In this document: piece after piece, positions 43,976-52,375 of the stretch | Layout of the letters: each line of letters begins with the position of its first letter | Position numbering within the stretch: position 1 is the first letter of the stretch | Assembly (NCBI RefSeq): GCF_010550245.1 | Contig: NZ_JAAGLU010000018.1 | Span: 62,001-126,000 of the forward strand | Origin: Streptomyces sp. SID12501 | Lineage (GTDB): Bacteria > Actinomycetota > Actinomycetes > Streptomycetales > Streptomycetaceae | DNA: 64,000 nt | Reading direction: 5' to 3' | Translations under genes and position numbers: made by a program | The notes under the pieces: model-generated | The model's database searches: none | What the model was told of the DNA's origin: nothing | The model's input: only the letters and a program-made list of their open reading frames with translations

Positions 43976-45184
43976 GTGACACTCGGCGGCATACCCGCAC
44001 CCCCTGCCCGCGACACCGCGCCTGACGCAGAGGCACGCAAGCGGCGCCTACGCCGTCGCCTGGAGCGACTGATCGGCGTCGCCGCCACCGAGGGCAACGA
44101 ACTGGTCCCCCTGCGCAACGGTGACGAGATCTTCCCCGCGATGCTCGGGGCGATCCATTCGGCTCAGCACACCATCGACATGATGACGTTCGTGTACTGG
44201 CGGGGCCAGATCGCCCATGACGTCGCCGTCGCGCTGGCCGACCGCGCCCGCGAGGGGGTGCGTGTGCGACTGCTGCTCGACGGCTTCGGCGCCAAGAAGA
44301 TCGAGCGGCGTTCACTGGACCTCATGACCACCGCGGGAGTGGAAGTCGCCTGGTTCCGCAAACCCGCGTGGCTGTCGCCGTTCAAGCAGAATCACCGCTG
44401 CCACCGCAAGGCCCTCATCATCGACGAGCACACCGCCTTCACCGGCGGCGTCGGCATCGCGGAGGAATGGTGCGGCAACGCGCGCAATCCTGCCGAGTGG
44501 CGGGACACTCACGTCCGGGTACGCGGTCCTGCCGTCGACGGCATCGCGGCCGCGTTCGCGCAGAACTGGGCCGAGTGCCACGACGAACTCTTCGACGACC
44601 GCGACCGCTTCACGGAGCACCCGCAGGCCGGCTCGTCGGTGGTGCAGGTCGTTCGTGGCTCCGCGAGCATCGGCTGGCAGGACATGCAGACCCTCATCCG
44701 GGTCATGCTCAGCTCCGCCGAGGAGAGCTTCCGGCTGGCCACGGCCTACTTCGCTCCGGACCCCTACTTCATCGACCTGCTGTGCGAAACCGCTCGTCGC
44801 GGCGTGCGTGTCGAAATCCTGTTGCCCGGGCCTCACACCGACCAGCGCGCCTGTCAGCTCGCCGGGCAACACCACTACACGCGTCTGCTGGAGGCCGGTG
44901 TACACATCCGTCAGTACCAGCCGAGCATGATGCACGCCAAGATCATCACCGTGGACTCGGTTGCCTCTCTCATCGGATCCACCAATTTCAACCGTCGGTC
45001 CATGGACCACGACGAAGAGGTGATGCTCGCCGTACTGGACGAGGAGTTCACCGCCGCACTCGAACGGGACTACGAGGCGGACCTCAAGAGCAGTGTGGAC
45101 ATCGACGTCACTCGATGGAGACGGCGAACAATCCTGCAACGTGTCAAGGAAGCCGCAGTCACCCCGATCCGGCGCTTCCTGTGA
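43976..45184 (+). CDS. Cardiolipin-synthase-like phospholipase-D-superfamily protein
   Basis: 402 aa from GTG at 43976 (AGGAG 7 bases upstream; the frame is open back to 43835 without a site). Two HKD motifs mark the superfamily: HRKALIID around His143 and HAKIITVD around His320, each followed by the usual Gly-Ser or Gly-Gly and Asn/Glu residues (IGSTN after the second). They form one active site with a phosphohistidine intermediate. No N-terminal membrane helices are seen, unlike typical cardiolipin synthase, so it may be a soluble or peripheral variant that moves phosphatidyl groups. Its position beside stress genes fits membrane remodelling, which is inference. Confidence 0.85.
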   Translation: MTLGGIPAPPARDTAPDAEARKRRLRRRLERLIGVAATEGNELVPLRNGDEIFPAMLGAIHSAQHTIDMMTFVYWRGQIAHDVAVALADRAREGVRVRLLLDGFGAKKIERRSLDLMTTAGVEVAWFRKPAWLSPFKQNHRCHRKALIIDEHTAFTGGVGIAEEWCGNARNPAEWRDTHVRVRGPAVDGIAAAFAQNWAECHDELFDDRDRFTEHPQAGSSVVQVVRGSASIGWQDMQTLIRVMLSSAEESFRLATAYFAPDPYFIDLLCETARRGVRVEILLPGPHTDQRACQLAGQHHYTRLLEAGVHIRQYQPSMMHAKIITVDSVASLIGSTNFNRRSMDHDEEVMLAVLDEEFTAALERDYEADLKSSVDIDVTRWRRRTILQRVKEAAVTPIRRFL

Positions 45185-45412
45185 GCACAGGTGCGAGGCC
45201 TTCTCACTCCTGACCCCCGCCACCGCGCCCGGCTGGGCGCACGGACGGCGGTGAGGCCGGGGACGGGTACACGGCAGGAGGTCGCACGGGTTCCATCGCG
45301 CGTGCCCGTCCCGCCCCCGACTGCAGCACGACTACCCCTGCCGCCGTTCGCGACGCCTCTGCGGGATACGGCCTCCTCCAAAGCCTGATCACCGCCACGC
45401 CCGGCATACGAC

Positions 45413-45440
45413 GGGGTCCGGCCGATATCGGCCGGACCCC
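45413..45440. terminator. Perfect 28-base palindrome, bidirectional terminator
   Basis: GGGGTCCGGCCGAT is followed at once by its exact reverse complement. It lies between two converging genes (phospholipase-D-like and the small hydrophobic protein), 29 bases from the stop of the latter. Confidence 0.75.
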
Positions 45441-45468
45441 GGGATGAAAGGCGCGCACGCTGATCAGG

Positions 45469-45639
45469 TCACCATCGGTACCAGCGGCCTCGGCCGCCAC
45501 CGGCGGTGCTGGAGCGCATGACGAAGCCGAGAAGCCACAGCACCAGGACGACGACGGCGACCCACCAGAGAATCTGGACGGCGAAGCCGGCACCGAAGAG
45601 GATCAGGGCGAGGATCAGAACTATCAGCAGGGGAACCAT
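45469..45639 (-). CDS. Small hydrophobic membrane protein
   Basis: 56 aa from ATG at 45639 (AGGAGG 9 bases upstream). Two membrane helices (LLIVLILALILFGAGF and ILWWVAVVVLVLWLLGFVM) end in a basic tail, GGGRGRWYRW. Similar tiny proteins are common in Streptomyces near stress genes. Role unknown. It is divergent from the CsbD gene, and a weak SigB-like promoter precedes it. Confidence 0.75.
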   Translation of the reverse strand: MVPLLIVLILALILFGAGFAVQILWWVAVVVLVLWLLGFVMRSSTAGGGRGRWYRW

Positions 45640-45664
45640 GTTTATCAACCTCCTGCATCTTCGA

Positions 45665-45689
45665 CTTCCCGGCAATTGCGCGGTCATTC
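45665..45689 (-). promoter_or_regulatory. Possible SigB-type promoter of the hydrophobic-protein gene
   Basis: On the minus strand, GAAT, a 15-base spacer and GGGAAG approximate GNNT-N14-16-GGGTAC. The -10 box has two mismatches, so it is weaker than the site before the sigma-factor gene. The position gives a leader of about 20 bases that still contains the AGGAGG. Confidence 0.3.
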
Positions 45690-45778
45690 ACCGATGAAGC
45701 CCTGTTTATGAAAAGAACGCCGGGGCACTCGCGAGGTACCGCGACCGCGGCACACGATCTGGCAGGAGGTGCCTTTCC

Positions 45779-45952
45779 ATGACTGCCGGCGAGAAGTCCA
45801 AGGCAAAGATCGAGCAGGTCGAGGGCAAGGCCAAGAAAGCCGTGGGAAGCGCAATCGGTAACGATCGCATGGCCGCCGAGGGCCAGGCGGAAAAGAGTAC
45901 GGGTGATGCCCGTGAGGCCAAGGAAAAGGTGAAGGACATCTTCAAGCGCTGA
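45779..45952 (+). CDS. CsbD-family stress protein
   Basis: 57 aa: MTAGEKSKAKIEQVEGKAKK, then AVGSAIGNDRMAAEGQAEKSTGDAREAKEKVKDIFKR. AGGAGG lies 8 bases before the ATG. The whole protein is a CsbD domain, a small, charged, four-helix unit. In Bacillus csbD is under sigma-B control, and the family is stress-induced in actinobacteria; the biochemical role is unclear. It is divergent from the small hydrophobic gene and about 1.1 kb from the SigB-family gene. Confidence 0.92.
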   Translation: MTAGEKSKAKIEQVEGKAKKAVGSAIGNDRMAAEGQAEKSTGDAREAKEKVKDIFKR

Positions 45953-45978
45953 CGGCGCCTTCTCCACCGAGGACCATG

Positions 45979-46017
45979 AAAGGGCCTGCCCGGCGTGATT
46001 CCGGGTAGGCCCCTTTT
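45979..46017 (+). terminator. Terminator after csbD-family gene
   Basis: AAAGGGCCTGCCCGG pairs with CCGGGTAGGCCCCTTTT (one bulge and one wobble) around a 7-base loop and ends in TTTT, a classic intrinsic terminator 27 bases after the stop. Confidence 0.8.
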
Positions 46018-46122
46018 CAGGGATGTCGCCCACCGGTGAGGCAACCCGATACACACGGCCGGGCGGTGGCGCACGAAATGCTGGACGAGGTGACCCGAGG
46101 ACGGAGGGGGAGCATCCACGCC

Positions 46123-46974
46123 ATGGATGACGCAGACGGTCATACGGTTCGATGGTGGGCGGCGCTGCGCCGGACCCCGGTGGCCGTCTGGAACGACGAC
46201 GTCACGGACTGGGCCGCCGCACTGACCTATTACGCCGTACTGGCCCTGTTCCCCTTGCTGCTGGTGATGCTCTCGATCCTCGGTCTGACCATGCCCACGG
46301 CCGAGCCCGAGGTCATCGACCGTATGACGCAGGCCGTCCCGGCCGAGTCCCGCGCTCTGCTGCGCAGCACCCTGCGGGAGATGGCCGGACAGTCGTCGAC
46401 GGCCTGGACGTTGATCTTCGTCGGAGGGACGGGAGCCCTGTGGTCGGGATGGAGCTATCTGAGCGTCTTCCGCCGGGCGATGTACGCCATGCATCGGATC
46501 GACGCGGACCGGCCGGTCTGGCGTACCGCTCCACGGATCGCCGTCACGGCCCTGGTCCTGATCACGCTGCTTCTCACGTCGACCCTCGCGTTGCTGCTCA
46601 CCGGCAACCTGGCCCGGCGTCTGGGAAGGGCGCTGGATCTGGGTTCCGGACCCCAGTCCGCCTGGGACACACTGCGGTGGTCGGTGATAGCCGCGGTCGC
46701 CGTCGCCCTGGTGCTCGTCCTGTACCGTTCGGGCCCGTCACGGGCCCGTCCTGTCAGCCGGATGGCACCCGGCGGCACCTTGGCGGTGGTACTCCTGCTG
46801 GCCGTCTCACTCGGCTTCGCCCTCTACACCTCGCATGTCAGCACCTACGACCGCTTGTACGGCTCCCTGGCCGGCATCGTGGTCTTCCTGATCTGGCTGT
46901 GGCTGTCCAACCTGGCACTTCTGGTCGGCGCCCAGTTCAACGCGGAGCTGGCGAAACCTGTGCGCGAGGAATGA
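46123..46974 (+). CDS. YihY/virulence factor BrkB-family membrane protein
   Basis: 283 aa from ATG at 46123; upstream in-frame ATGs (46078, 46036) are possible but less likely because GGAGGGGG lies nearer this one. Six membrane segments are visible: YYAVLALFPLLLVMLSILGLT, WTLIFVGGTGALWSGWSYLS, VTALVLITLLLTSTLALLLTG, VIAAVAVALVLVLYR, GGTLAVVLLLAVSLGFALY, and GIVVFLIWLWLSNLALLVGAQFNAEL. The DWAAALTYYAVLALFP start and the LWLSNLALLVGAQFN end are family signatures. Function is unknown; it has been linked to a membrane or transport role. Confidence 0.9.
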   Translation: MDDADGHTVRWWAALRRTPVAVWNDDVTDWAAALTYYAVLALFPLLLVMLSILGLTMPTAEPEVIDRMTQAVPAESRALLRSTLREMAGQSSTAWTLIFVGGTGALWSGWSYLSVFRRAMYAMHRIDADRPVWRTAPRIAVTALVLITLLLTSTLALLLTGNLARRLGRALDLGSGPQSAWDTLRWSVIAAVAVALVLVLYRSGPSRARPVSRMAPGGTLAVVLLLAVSLGFALYTSHVSTYDRLYGSLAGIVVFLIWLWLSNLALLVGAQFNAELAKPVREE

Positions 46975-46976
46975 TC

Positions 46977-47008
46977 GCGGGATCCTGCCCGACCCGGCAG
47001 GATCCCGC
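46977..47008. terminator. Bidirectional hairpin between yihY-like and sigma-factor genes
   Basis: GCGGGATCCTGCC (46977-46989) and GGCAGGATCCCGC (46996-47008) form a perfect 13-base stem over a 6-base loop. It lies 2 bases after one stop and 14 bases from the other, serving both converging genes. Confidence 0.8.
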
Positions 47009-47022
47009 TGGGCCGACAACCA

Positions 47023-47865
47023 TCAGCGGGTGCTGAGCATGCCTTCGCGCAGACGGGCCAGGAGGCGCGTGATGAGCCGCGAGACGTGCATCTGGGAGAC
47101 GCCGAGGTGTTCGCCGATCTGGGCCTGGGTGAGTTCGTCGACGAAGCGCCAGTGGATGATCTGGCGGTCGCGTTCGTTCAGCGCGGCGATCATCGGTGCG
47201 AGAGCGTGGAAGTCCTCGACCAGCCCGAGGGCCGCATCCTCGTCGCCGATGAAGTCCGCCAGCGCGGCCTCGCCGTCCTCGCTGCCGCTGATCGCCGCGT
47301 CCAGGGAGGCCGACCGGTACCCGTTGGAGGCCAGTTGGGCCTCGACGACCTCGTCCTCCGGAAGGCTCATCAGCTCGGACAGCTCGCTGATCGTCGGTGT
47401 CCGGCCCAGCCGGGTGTTCAGTTCCTCGTTGGCTCGCGCCAGTTGGACGCGGGCTTCCTGCAGACGCCGGGGCACATGCACCGCCCAGGAGGTGTCGCGG
47501 AAGAACCGCTTGATCTCGCCGACGATGTAAGGGACGGCGAAGGAGGCGAACTCCACCTCACGGGTCAGTTCGAAGCGGTCGATCGCCTTGATCAGGCCGA
47601 TCATGCCGACCTGGACGATGTCCTCCATCTCCTCCGGACCGCGGCTGCGGAACCGGCCGGCCGCGTAGCGGACGAGGGACATGTTCATCTCGATGAGCGT
47701 GTTGCGCGCGTACTGGAACTCGGGCGTGCCCTCCTCCACCACGGTCAGTTGGTAGAAGAACACCTTCGACAACTCCCGCGCGTCCTTCGGCGCGACCTTG
47801 GAGGGGTCCGCGATCTCGGGAACGTCCACCCTCTGCTCGGCGGTCTGCACGGTGGTCGTCGTCAT
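47023..47865 (-). CDS. SigB/SigF/SigG-family sigma factor (group 3)
   Basis: 280 aa from ATG at 47865 (GGAAGGG upstream). It has regions 2, 3 and 4 of sigma-70 but no region 1: region 2 with IEMNMSLVRYAAGRFRSRG, EDIVQVGMIGLIKAIDRFE, and FASFAVPYIVGEIKRFFRDTSW; region 3 with VPRRLQEARVQLA; region 4 with LNERDRQIIHWRFVDELTQAQIGEHLGVSQMHVSRLI. It belongs to the stress/sporulation group of Streptomyces (SigB, F, G, H, I, K, L, M, N). No anti-sigma or anti-anti-sigma gene lies next to it. An upstream SigB-type promoter suggests autoregulation or control by a related factor. Confidence 0.93.
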   Translation of the reverse strand: MTTTTVQTAEQRVDVPEIADPSKVAPKDARELSKVFFYQLTVVEEGTPEFQYARNTLIEMNMSLVRYAAGRFRSRGPEEMEDIVQVGMIGLIKAIDRFELTREVEFASFAVPYIVGEIKRFFRDTSWAVHVPRRLQEARVQLARANEELNTRLGRTPTISELSELMSLPEDEVVEAQLASNGYRSASLDAAISGSEDGEAALADFIGDEDAALGLVEDFHALAPMIAALNERDRQIIHWRFVDELTQAQIGEHLGVSQMHVSRLITRLLARLREGMLSTR

Positions 47866-47928
47866 GATGCGCCCTTCCCGGTCGATCGGTCTCGTCATCG
47901 GCCGGTCCTTCGACCGACACGCTCGCGT

Positions 47929-47953
47929 GTACCCCGGTCGTCGAGCCGTATTC
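47929..47953 (-). promoter_or_regulatory. SigB-type promoter of the sigma-factor gene
   Basis: Minus-strand GAAT (47953-47950), 15 bases, GGGTAC (47934-47929) match the GNNT-N14-16-GGGTAC pattern known for Streptomyces SigB. Leader length is about 60 bases to the ATG. Confidence 0.65.
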
Positions 47954-48031
47954 CTCGAACTTTCGAATTTCTCGGTTTCCGCTCGGCTCGCTGCTCCGCG
48001 TGGGGACACGCAGAGGGTCGGGCGGTCCGGC

Positions 48032-49873
48032 TCACAGGAGCCGGAAGCGCAGTCGGCAGATCACCGCGTCCGTCTCCCGCCGCACGGCGTGCGCGACGAC
48101 CCCGCCCCGCTGGTTCTGCAGCAGCCGCTGCCACAGCCGTTCCGGTTCGGTCTCCGGGATCAGGACGGTGACGCGGGTGGCCGGCTCGTTGGCGGCCACT
48201 TCATGGACGTAGGCGGCTATGGGGCGGCCCAGACTGCGCCGCTCGCTGGTCAGCCGGACGAGGGTCACACCCGGGTCCCACTCGGCCCAGGACCGCTCCA
48301 GAACGTGCAGGGCCGCCCGGTCCTCGGGGTCCGGGTAGCAGACGGTGACCGCTCGGACCTCGTCGCCGAGGGAGGAGGCAGCCGTGAGCGCCTCCGACGT
48401 CAGCCTGGACAGGGACGAGACGGGCACGATCACCAGCGAGCGCTCGCGGTGCGGGGGATCCGGTATGCGCCCGAGGCCGAGCCGTTCGCCTATCCGCCCG
48501 TAGGCGCGGTGCACGGTCTCGAAGGCGACCACGAGCAGCGGCAGGGCGATCACGATCAGCCAGGCGCCCTCCGCGAACTTCTCCACCGTGACGACGACGG
48601 TCGCGACACCGGTGAGCAGCGCTCCGAAGCCGTTGAGCAGCGCCTTGCCGCGCCATCCCCTTCCCCGTTCCAGACGCCAGTGCCGGACCATGCCCACCTG
48701 GGCGATCGTGAACCCGACGAACACACCGATCGCGAAGAGCGGGACCAGGGTGTTGGTGTCGCCGCCGGAGAAAACGAGCAGGGCTGCGGAGACAGCGGCC
48801 AGCGCGAGGACGCCGTGCCGGTGGACCTGCCGGTCGGCCTTGAGGGCGAAGACGTGCGGCGCGTAGTTGTCGCGGGCTAGCAGCTTCAGCAGCACCGGAA
48901 GGCCGCCGAAGGAGGTGTTCGACGCCAGGGCCAGCAGGATCATCGTCGCGAACTGGATGACGTAGAAAGCCCAGTTGTGGCCGAGTGAGGCGTCCGCGAG
49001 CTGGGCGAGGACGGTGACACCCTCGACCGGCTGGAGGTGGAAGCGGCCGATGAGTACCGACAGGCCGATGAGCATCACGCCGAGGACACCACCGAGGGCG
49101 ATCTCCGCGCGCTGCGCCCGCTTCGCGCGCGGGACGCGGAAGGAGGGCACGGCGTTGGCGATGGCCTCCACCCCGGTCAGCGCGGCGCAGCCGGAGGCGA
49201 AAGCTTTCAGCAGAAGGAGCGCGCCCACGGTCGAGGCGTTGTCGGCGAGCGCCGAGGCATGACCGGCCGCCGTCGCCGTGCTCACCGGCTCGGACCGGAA
49301 CAAACCGACGACGATCAGCACGAAGATCGAGCCGACGAAGACAACCGTCGGCACGATGAACACCCTTGCCGACTCCACGATGCCCCGCAGGTTCACGCCC
49401 GTGACCAGAGCGAGAACGGCCAGGCACAGCCACAGCCGGTCGTCGTAGAGGGCCGGGAAGGCCGAGGTCAGGGCGGCCACACCGGCGGTGACGGCCACCG
49501 CGACGTTCAGGACGTAGTCCAGGACCAGCGAGGCCGCCGCGACCAGGCTGGTGCGGGCGCCCAGATGCGTCTTGGCGACGGCGTAGGAGCCACCACCGTC
49601 GGGGAAGGCCGCGATGACCTGACGGTAGGAGGCGACCAGCACCGCCAGCAGACCGGCGATCGCCAGTGTCACCGGCAGCGTGAAGCCGAGCCCGTGCGCA
49701 CCGGCGGCGGCCAGGACGAGGACGATCGCCTCGGGGCCGTACGCCACCGACGCCATCGCGTCCAGCGACAGGGCGGCAAGGCCGGTGACAGCGGTGAGCC
49801 GATGGCGTTCGCCGGTATCAGGCGGCTCCTCGCCGGCCGGGACGGCGTTCGGCTCGGTGGTCAGGACGGACAT
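48032..49873 (-). CDS. APC-superfamily permease, possibly a KimA-type potassium importer
   Basis: 613 aa; AAGGAG lies 9 bases before the ATG. About 12 membrane segments: VTGLAALSLDAMASVAYGPEA, AVLVASYRQVIAAFPDGGGSYAVAKTHLG, AASLVLDYVLNVAVAVTAGVAAL, GCAALTGVEAIANAVPSF, and ILLALASNTSFGGLPVL. The C-terminal 130 residues are cytoplasmic (SLVIVPVSSLSRLTSEAL, VTVLIPETEPE), like the universal-stress-type or potassium-importer tails. Amino-acid permeases usually lack this tail; the length and the YdaO-like pattern suggest KimA, but I cannot prove it. It is divergent from another APC permease with shared upstream repeats. Confidence 0.78.
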   Translation of the reverse strand: MSVLTTEPNAVPAGEEPPDTGERHRLTAVTGLAALSLDAMASVAYGPEAIVLVLAAAGAHGLGFTLPVTLAIAGLLAVLVASYRQVIAAFPDGGGSYAVAKTHLGARTSLVAAASLVLDYVLNVAVAVTAGVAALTSAFPALYDDRLWLCLAVLALVTGVNLRGIVESARVFIVPTVVFVGSIFVLIVVGLFRSEPVSTATAAGHASALADNASTVGALLLLKAFASGCAALTGVEAIANAVPSFRVPRAKRAQRAEIALGGVLGVMLIGLSVLIGRFHLQPVEGVTVLAQLADASLGHNWAFYVIQFATMILLALASNTSFGGLPVLLKLLARDNYAPHVFALKADRQVHRHGVLALAAVSAALLVFSGGDTNTLVPLFAIGVFVGFTIAQVGMVRHWRLERGRGWRGKALLNGFGALLTGVATVVVTVEKFAEGAWLIVIALPLLVVAFETVHRAYGRIGERLGLGRIPDPPHRERSLVIVPVSSLSRLTSEALTAASSLGDEVRAVTVCYPDPEDRAALHVLERSWAEWDPGVTLVRLTSERRSLGRPIAAYVHEVAANEPATRVTVLIPETEPERLWQRLLQNQRGGVVAHAVRRETDAVICRLRFRLL

Positions 49874-49997
49874 GGACACGGGCTCCTTCTTCCCTCGGTC
49901 ACGCACGGAAGCCGAGCTGTGCGCGACTGCGTCCAGCTTCTGTCCGTTTCCGCCGCGTCCGACGGTTCCTTGCGGCTTCTTCGCGCTCAACCGGCCG

Positions 49998-50018
49998 ACC
50001 TTGACGGAACCTTGACGG
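49998..50018. promoter_or_regulatory. 11-base direct repeat near the first permease
   Basis: ACCTTGACGG occurs at 49998-50007 and again at 50009-50018, one helical turn apart, as for OmpR-family response regulators. It is 125 bases upstream of the minus-strand permease start. Confidence 0.55.
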
Positions 50019-50187
50019 GCGGCCTCAATGCCGCGCGTTCGAACAGCTGAAGACCCACCACGCGTGGCATTGAACCCGCCCCGGTCACTGCCCACCGCAT
50101 GCTCGCCCTCCCCCGTACGGCCCAGTCCCCACCCGGTCCGCCCGAACAGCCGCTCCCCGATGTGCCACCGGCGGTCCCACGGCCGGT

Positions 50188-50206
50188 CTTAACGCAAGCT
50201 TGACGC
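50188..50206. promoter_or_regulatory. 11-base direct repeat near the second permease
   Basis: CTTAACGC (50188-50195) and CTTGACGC (50199-50206), 11 bases apart, related to the repeat at 49998. It lies 112 bases before the plus-strand permease. Confidence 0.5.
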
Positions 50207-50317
50207 CGGTCTGTGATCCACCCCTCAGCCTTCACGTCACTCTCTGCATACGCTGGTGACGCCGTCCGCGTGATGGCCGAAGCCCCACGCTGAGCCGCAC
50301 ACCGGGAGACCACGCCG

Positions 50318-52273
50318 ATGGCCACCACCGAACACCCGCCGTCGAGCCGACTACGGACGTGGATGCTTCAGGGCCTGTCCGACATGGGCAAGAGCGGTGG
50401 CCTCACGGGCCCGCACGCCAAGCCCGAGCCTGCGCACAAGGGCCAGCGGTGGTGGCGGGTGATGTGCCTGACCGGCGTCGACTACTTCTCCACCCTCGGC
50501 TACCAGCCCGGCATCGCCGCCCTCGCGGCCGGCCTGCTCTCCCCCGTCGCGACCATCGTCCTCGTCATCGTCACCCTCGCCGGCGCCCTGCCCGTCTACC
50601 GCCGCGTCGCCGAGGAGAGCCCGCACGGCGAGGGCTCCATCGCGATGCTGGAACGACTGCTCTCCTTCTGGCAGGGCAAACTGTTCGTCCTGACCCTGCT
50701 CGGCTTCGCCGCCACCGACTTCCTGATCACCATCACCCTCTCGGCCGCCGACGCCTCCACCCACCTGGTCGAGAACCCGCACCTGACCAGCGCGCTGCAC
50801 GACAAGCAGGTGCTGATCACCATGATCCTGGTCGCCCTGCTCGGCGCGGTCTTCCTCAAGGGCTTCCTGGAAGCCATCGGCGTCGCCGTCGTCCTGGTCG
50901 CGGTCTACCTCGGGCTGAACGTCGTGGTGATCACCGTCGGCCTGTGGCACGTCATCACCGAAGGCCACGTCATCACCGACTGGTCCACCGCCCTGACCGC
51001 CGAACACGGCAACGTCTTCGTCATGATCGGCGTGGCACTGATCGTCTTCCCCAAGCTCGCCCTCGGCCTGTCCGGCTTCGAGACCGGCGTCGCGGTCATG
51101 CCGCATGTGAAGGGCGACGACAGTGACACGGAGGAAAGCCCGAAGGGCCGTATCCGGGAGACCAAGAAGCTGCTGACCGCCGCCGCGGTCATCATGAGCG
51201 TCTTCCTCATCGCCACCAGCTTCATCACCACCCTCCTCATCCCGGAGAAGGAGTTCGAGTCCGGCGGCCAGGCCAACGGCCGTGCGCTCGCCTATCTCTC
51301 CCACGAGTACCTGGGCAACACCTTCGGCACGGTCTACGACGTGTCGACGATCGCGATCCTGTGGTTCGCCGGGGCCTCGGCGATGGCCGGCCTGCTCAAC
51401 CTGATGCCCCGCTACCTGCCCCGCTACGGCATGGCCCCGCACTGGGCACGCGCCGTGCGCCCCATGGTCATCGTCTTCACTCTCATCGGCTTCCTCGTCA
51501 CCTGGATCTTCGACGCGGACGTGGACAAGCAGGGCGGCGCGTACGCCACCGGCGTGCTCGTCCTCATCAGCTCGGCGGCGATCGCCGTGACCATCGCCGC
51601 CCGCAAGGCCGGCCAGCGGGGCTGGACGATCGGCTTCGCCGTCATCTCGGCGGTGTTCCTCTACGTCACCGTCGTCAACGTCATCGAACGCCCCGACGGC
51701 GTCAAGATCGGCGCCTGCTTCATCGCGGGCATCATCCTGGTCTCGCTGCTGTCCCGGCTGGCCCGCGCCTTCGAGCTCCGCGTCACCAGCGTCACGCTCG
51801 ACCCGATGGCGGAACGATTCGTCCGGGACGTCGCCAGCCGGAAGATCCGCTTCATCGCCAACGAGCCCGACCAGCGCGACAACGCCGAGTACCGCGACAA
51901 GATCGAGCAGATCCGGACCGACAACGACATGCCGGAACAGGAGGACTTCGTCTTCGTCGAGGTGACCGTCACCGACCCCTCCGAGTTCGAAGCGGGCCTC
52001 ACGGTACGCGGCGAAGTACTCCACAACCGCTACCGCGTCCTGACCCTCGAATCCTCCTCCATCCCCAACGCCCTCGCCGCGCTGCTCCTGCACGTCCGTG
52101 ACACGACCGGCTGCATCCCGCACATCTACTTCGAGTGGACCGAGGGCGGCCCCTTCGCCAACTTCCTGCGCTTCTTCCTCTTCGGCCAGGGCGAGGTCGC
52201 CCCCGTCACCCGGGAGGTCCTGCGCGAAGCGGAACCGGACCGCGCCCGCCGCCCCCGCGTCCACACCGGCTGA
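50318..52273 (+). CDS. APC/KUP-like membrane transporter
   Basis: 651 aa; GGGAGACC precedes the ATG. About 12 membrane segments: VMCLTGVDYFSTLGYQPGIAALAAG, IVTLAGALPVYRRVAEESPHGEGSIAMLERLL, LTLLGFAATDFLITITLSAADAS, MIGVALIVFPKLALGLSGFETGVAVMP and IAILWFAGASAMAGLLNLMPRYLPRYG. A 130-residue cytoplasmic tail follows (about 510-651), holding a strand-rich RFIANEPDQRDN and VFVEVTVTDPSEF region. KUP potassium transporters and APC amino-acid permeases share this fold; GVDYFSTLGYQP suits a cation or amino-acid transporter. Potassium is possible but not proven. Confidence 0.78.
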   Translation: MATTEHPPSSRLRTWMLQGLSDMGKSGGLTGPHAKPEPAHKGQRWWRVMCLTGVDYFSTLGYQPGIAALAAGLLSPVATIVLVIVTLAGALPVYRRVAEESPHGEGSIAMLERLLSFWQGKLFVLTLLGFAATDFLITITLSAADASTHLVENPHLTSALHDKQVLITMILVALLGAVFLKGFLEAIGVAVVLVAVYLGLNVVVITVGLWHVITEGHVITDWSTALTAEHGNVFVMIGVALIVFPKLALGLSGFETGVAVMPHVKGDDSDTEESPKGRIRETKKLLTAAAVIMSVFLIATSFITTLLIPEKEFESGGQANGRALAYLSHEYLGNTFGTVYDVSTIAILWFAGASAMAGLLNLMPRYLPRYGMAPHWARAVRPMVIVFTLIGFLVTWIFDADVDKQGGAYATGVLVLISSAAIAVTIAARKAGQRGWTIGFAVISAVFLYVTVVNVIERPDGVKIGACFIAGIILVSLLSRLARAFELRVTSVTLDPMAERFVRDVASRKIRFIANEPDQRDNAEYRDKIEQIRTDNDMPEQEDFVFVEVTVTDPSEFEAGLTVRGEVLHNRYRVLTLESSSIPNALAALLLHVRDTTGCIPHIYFEWTEGGPFANFLRFFLFGQGEVAPVTREVLREAEPDRARRPRVHTG

Positions 52274-52296
52274 CTCGGGCGCCCGCATCAGGATCC

Positions 52297-52334
52297 CGTC
52301 AGGACGCGCCCGTACGGCGTCAGAACCCCGTCAG
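52297..52334 (+). promoter_or_regulatory. CGTCAG direct repeats before the small membrane protein
   Basis: CGTCAG occurs at 52297, 52318 and 52329 (spacings 21 and 11 bases) and again at 52366, just before the ATG. They resemble the reverse complements (CGTCAAG) of the repeats in the permease divergent region. Confidence 0.5.
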
Positions 52335-52375
52335 CGACAGTCGCCGGCCGCGCACAACCGCCTAGCGTCAGCGAC

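Larger units (their letters stand above)
49874..50317. other. Divergent promoter region of two permeases
   Basis: 444 bases with no gene. It holds two pairs of 11-base-period direct repeats (49998-50018 and 50188-50206). I looked for, but do not see, a c-di-AMP (ydaO) riboswitch core. Confidence 0.55.

Noticed and set aside
45185..45412. Possible GGGTAC (SigB-type) site near 45265
   Set aside because: GGGTAC is present but no GNNT lies 14-16 bases upstream.
49874..50317. c-di-AMP (ydaO) riboswitch before the KimA-like gene
   Set aside because: The conserved core cannot be seen; only direct repeats are present.
50351..52288. Long minus-strand frame over the APC/KUP-like gene
   Set aside because: Antisense to a clear membrane protein; rich in Asp/Glu/Gly, with no fold features.
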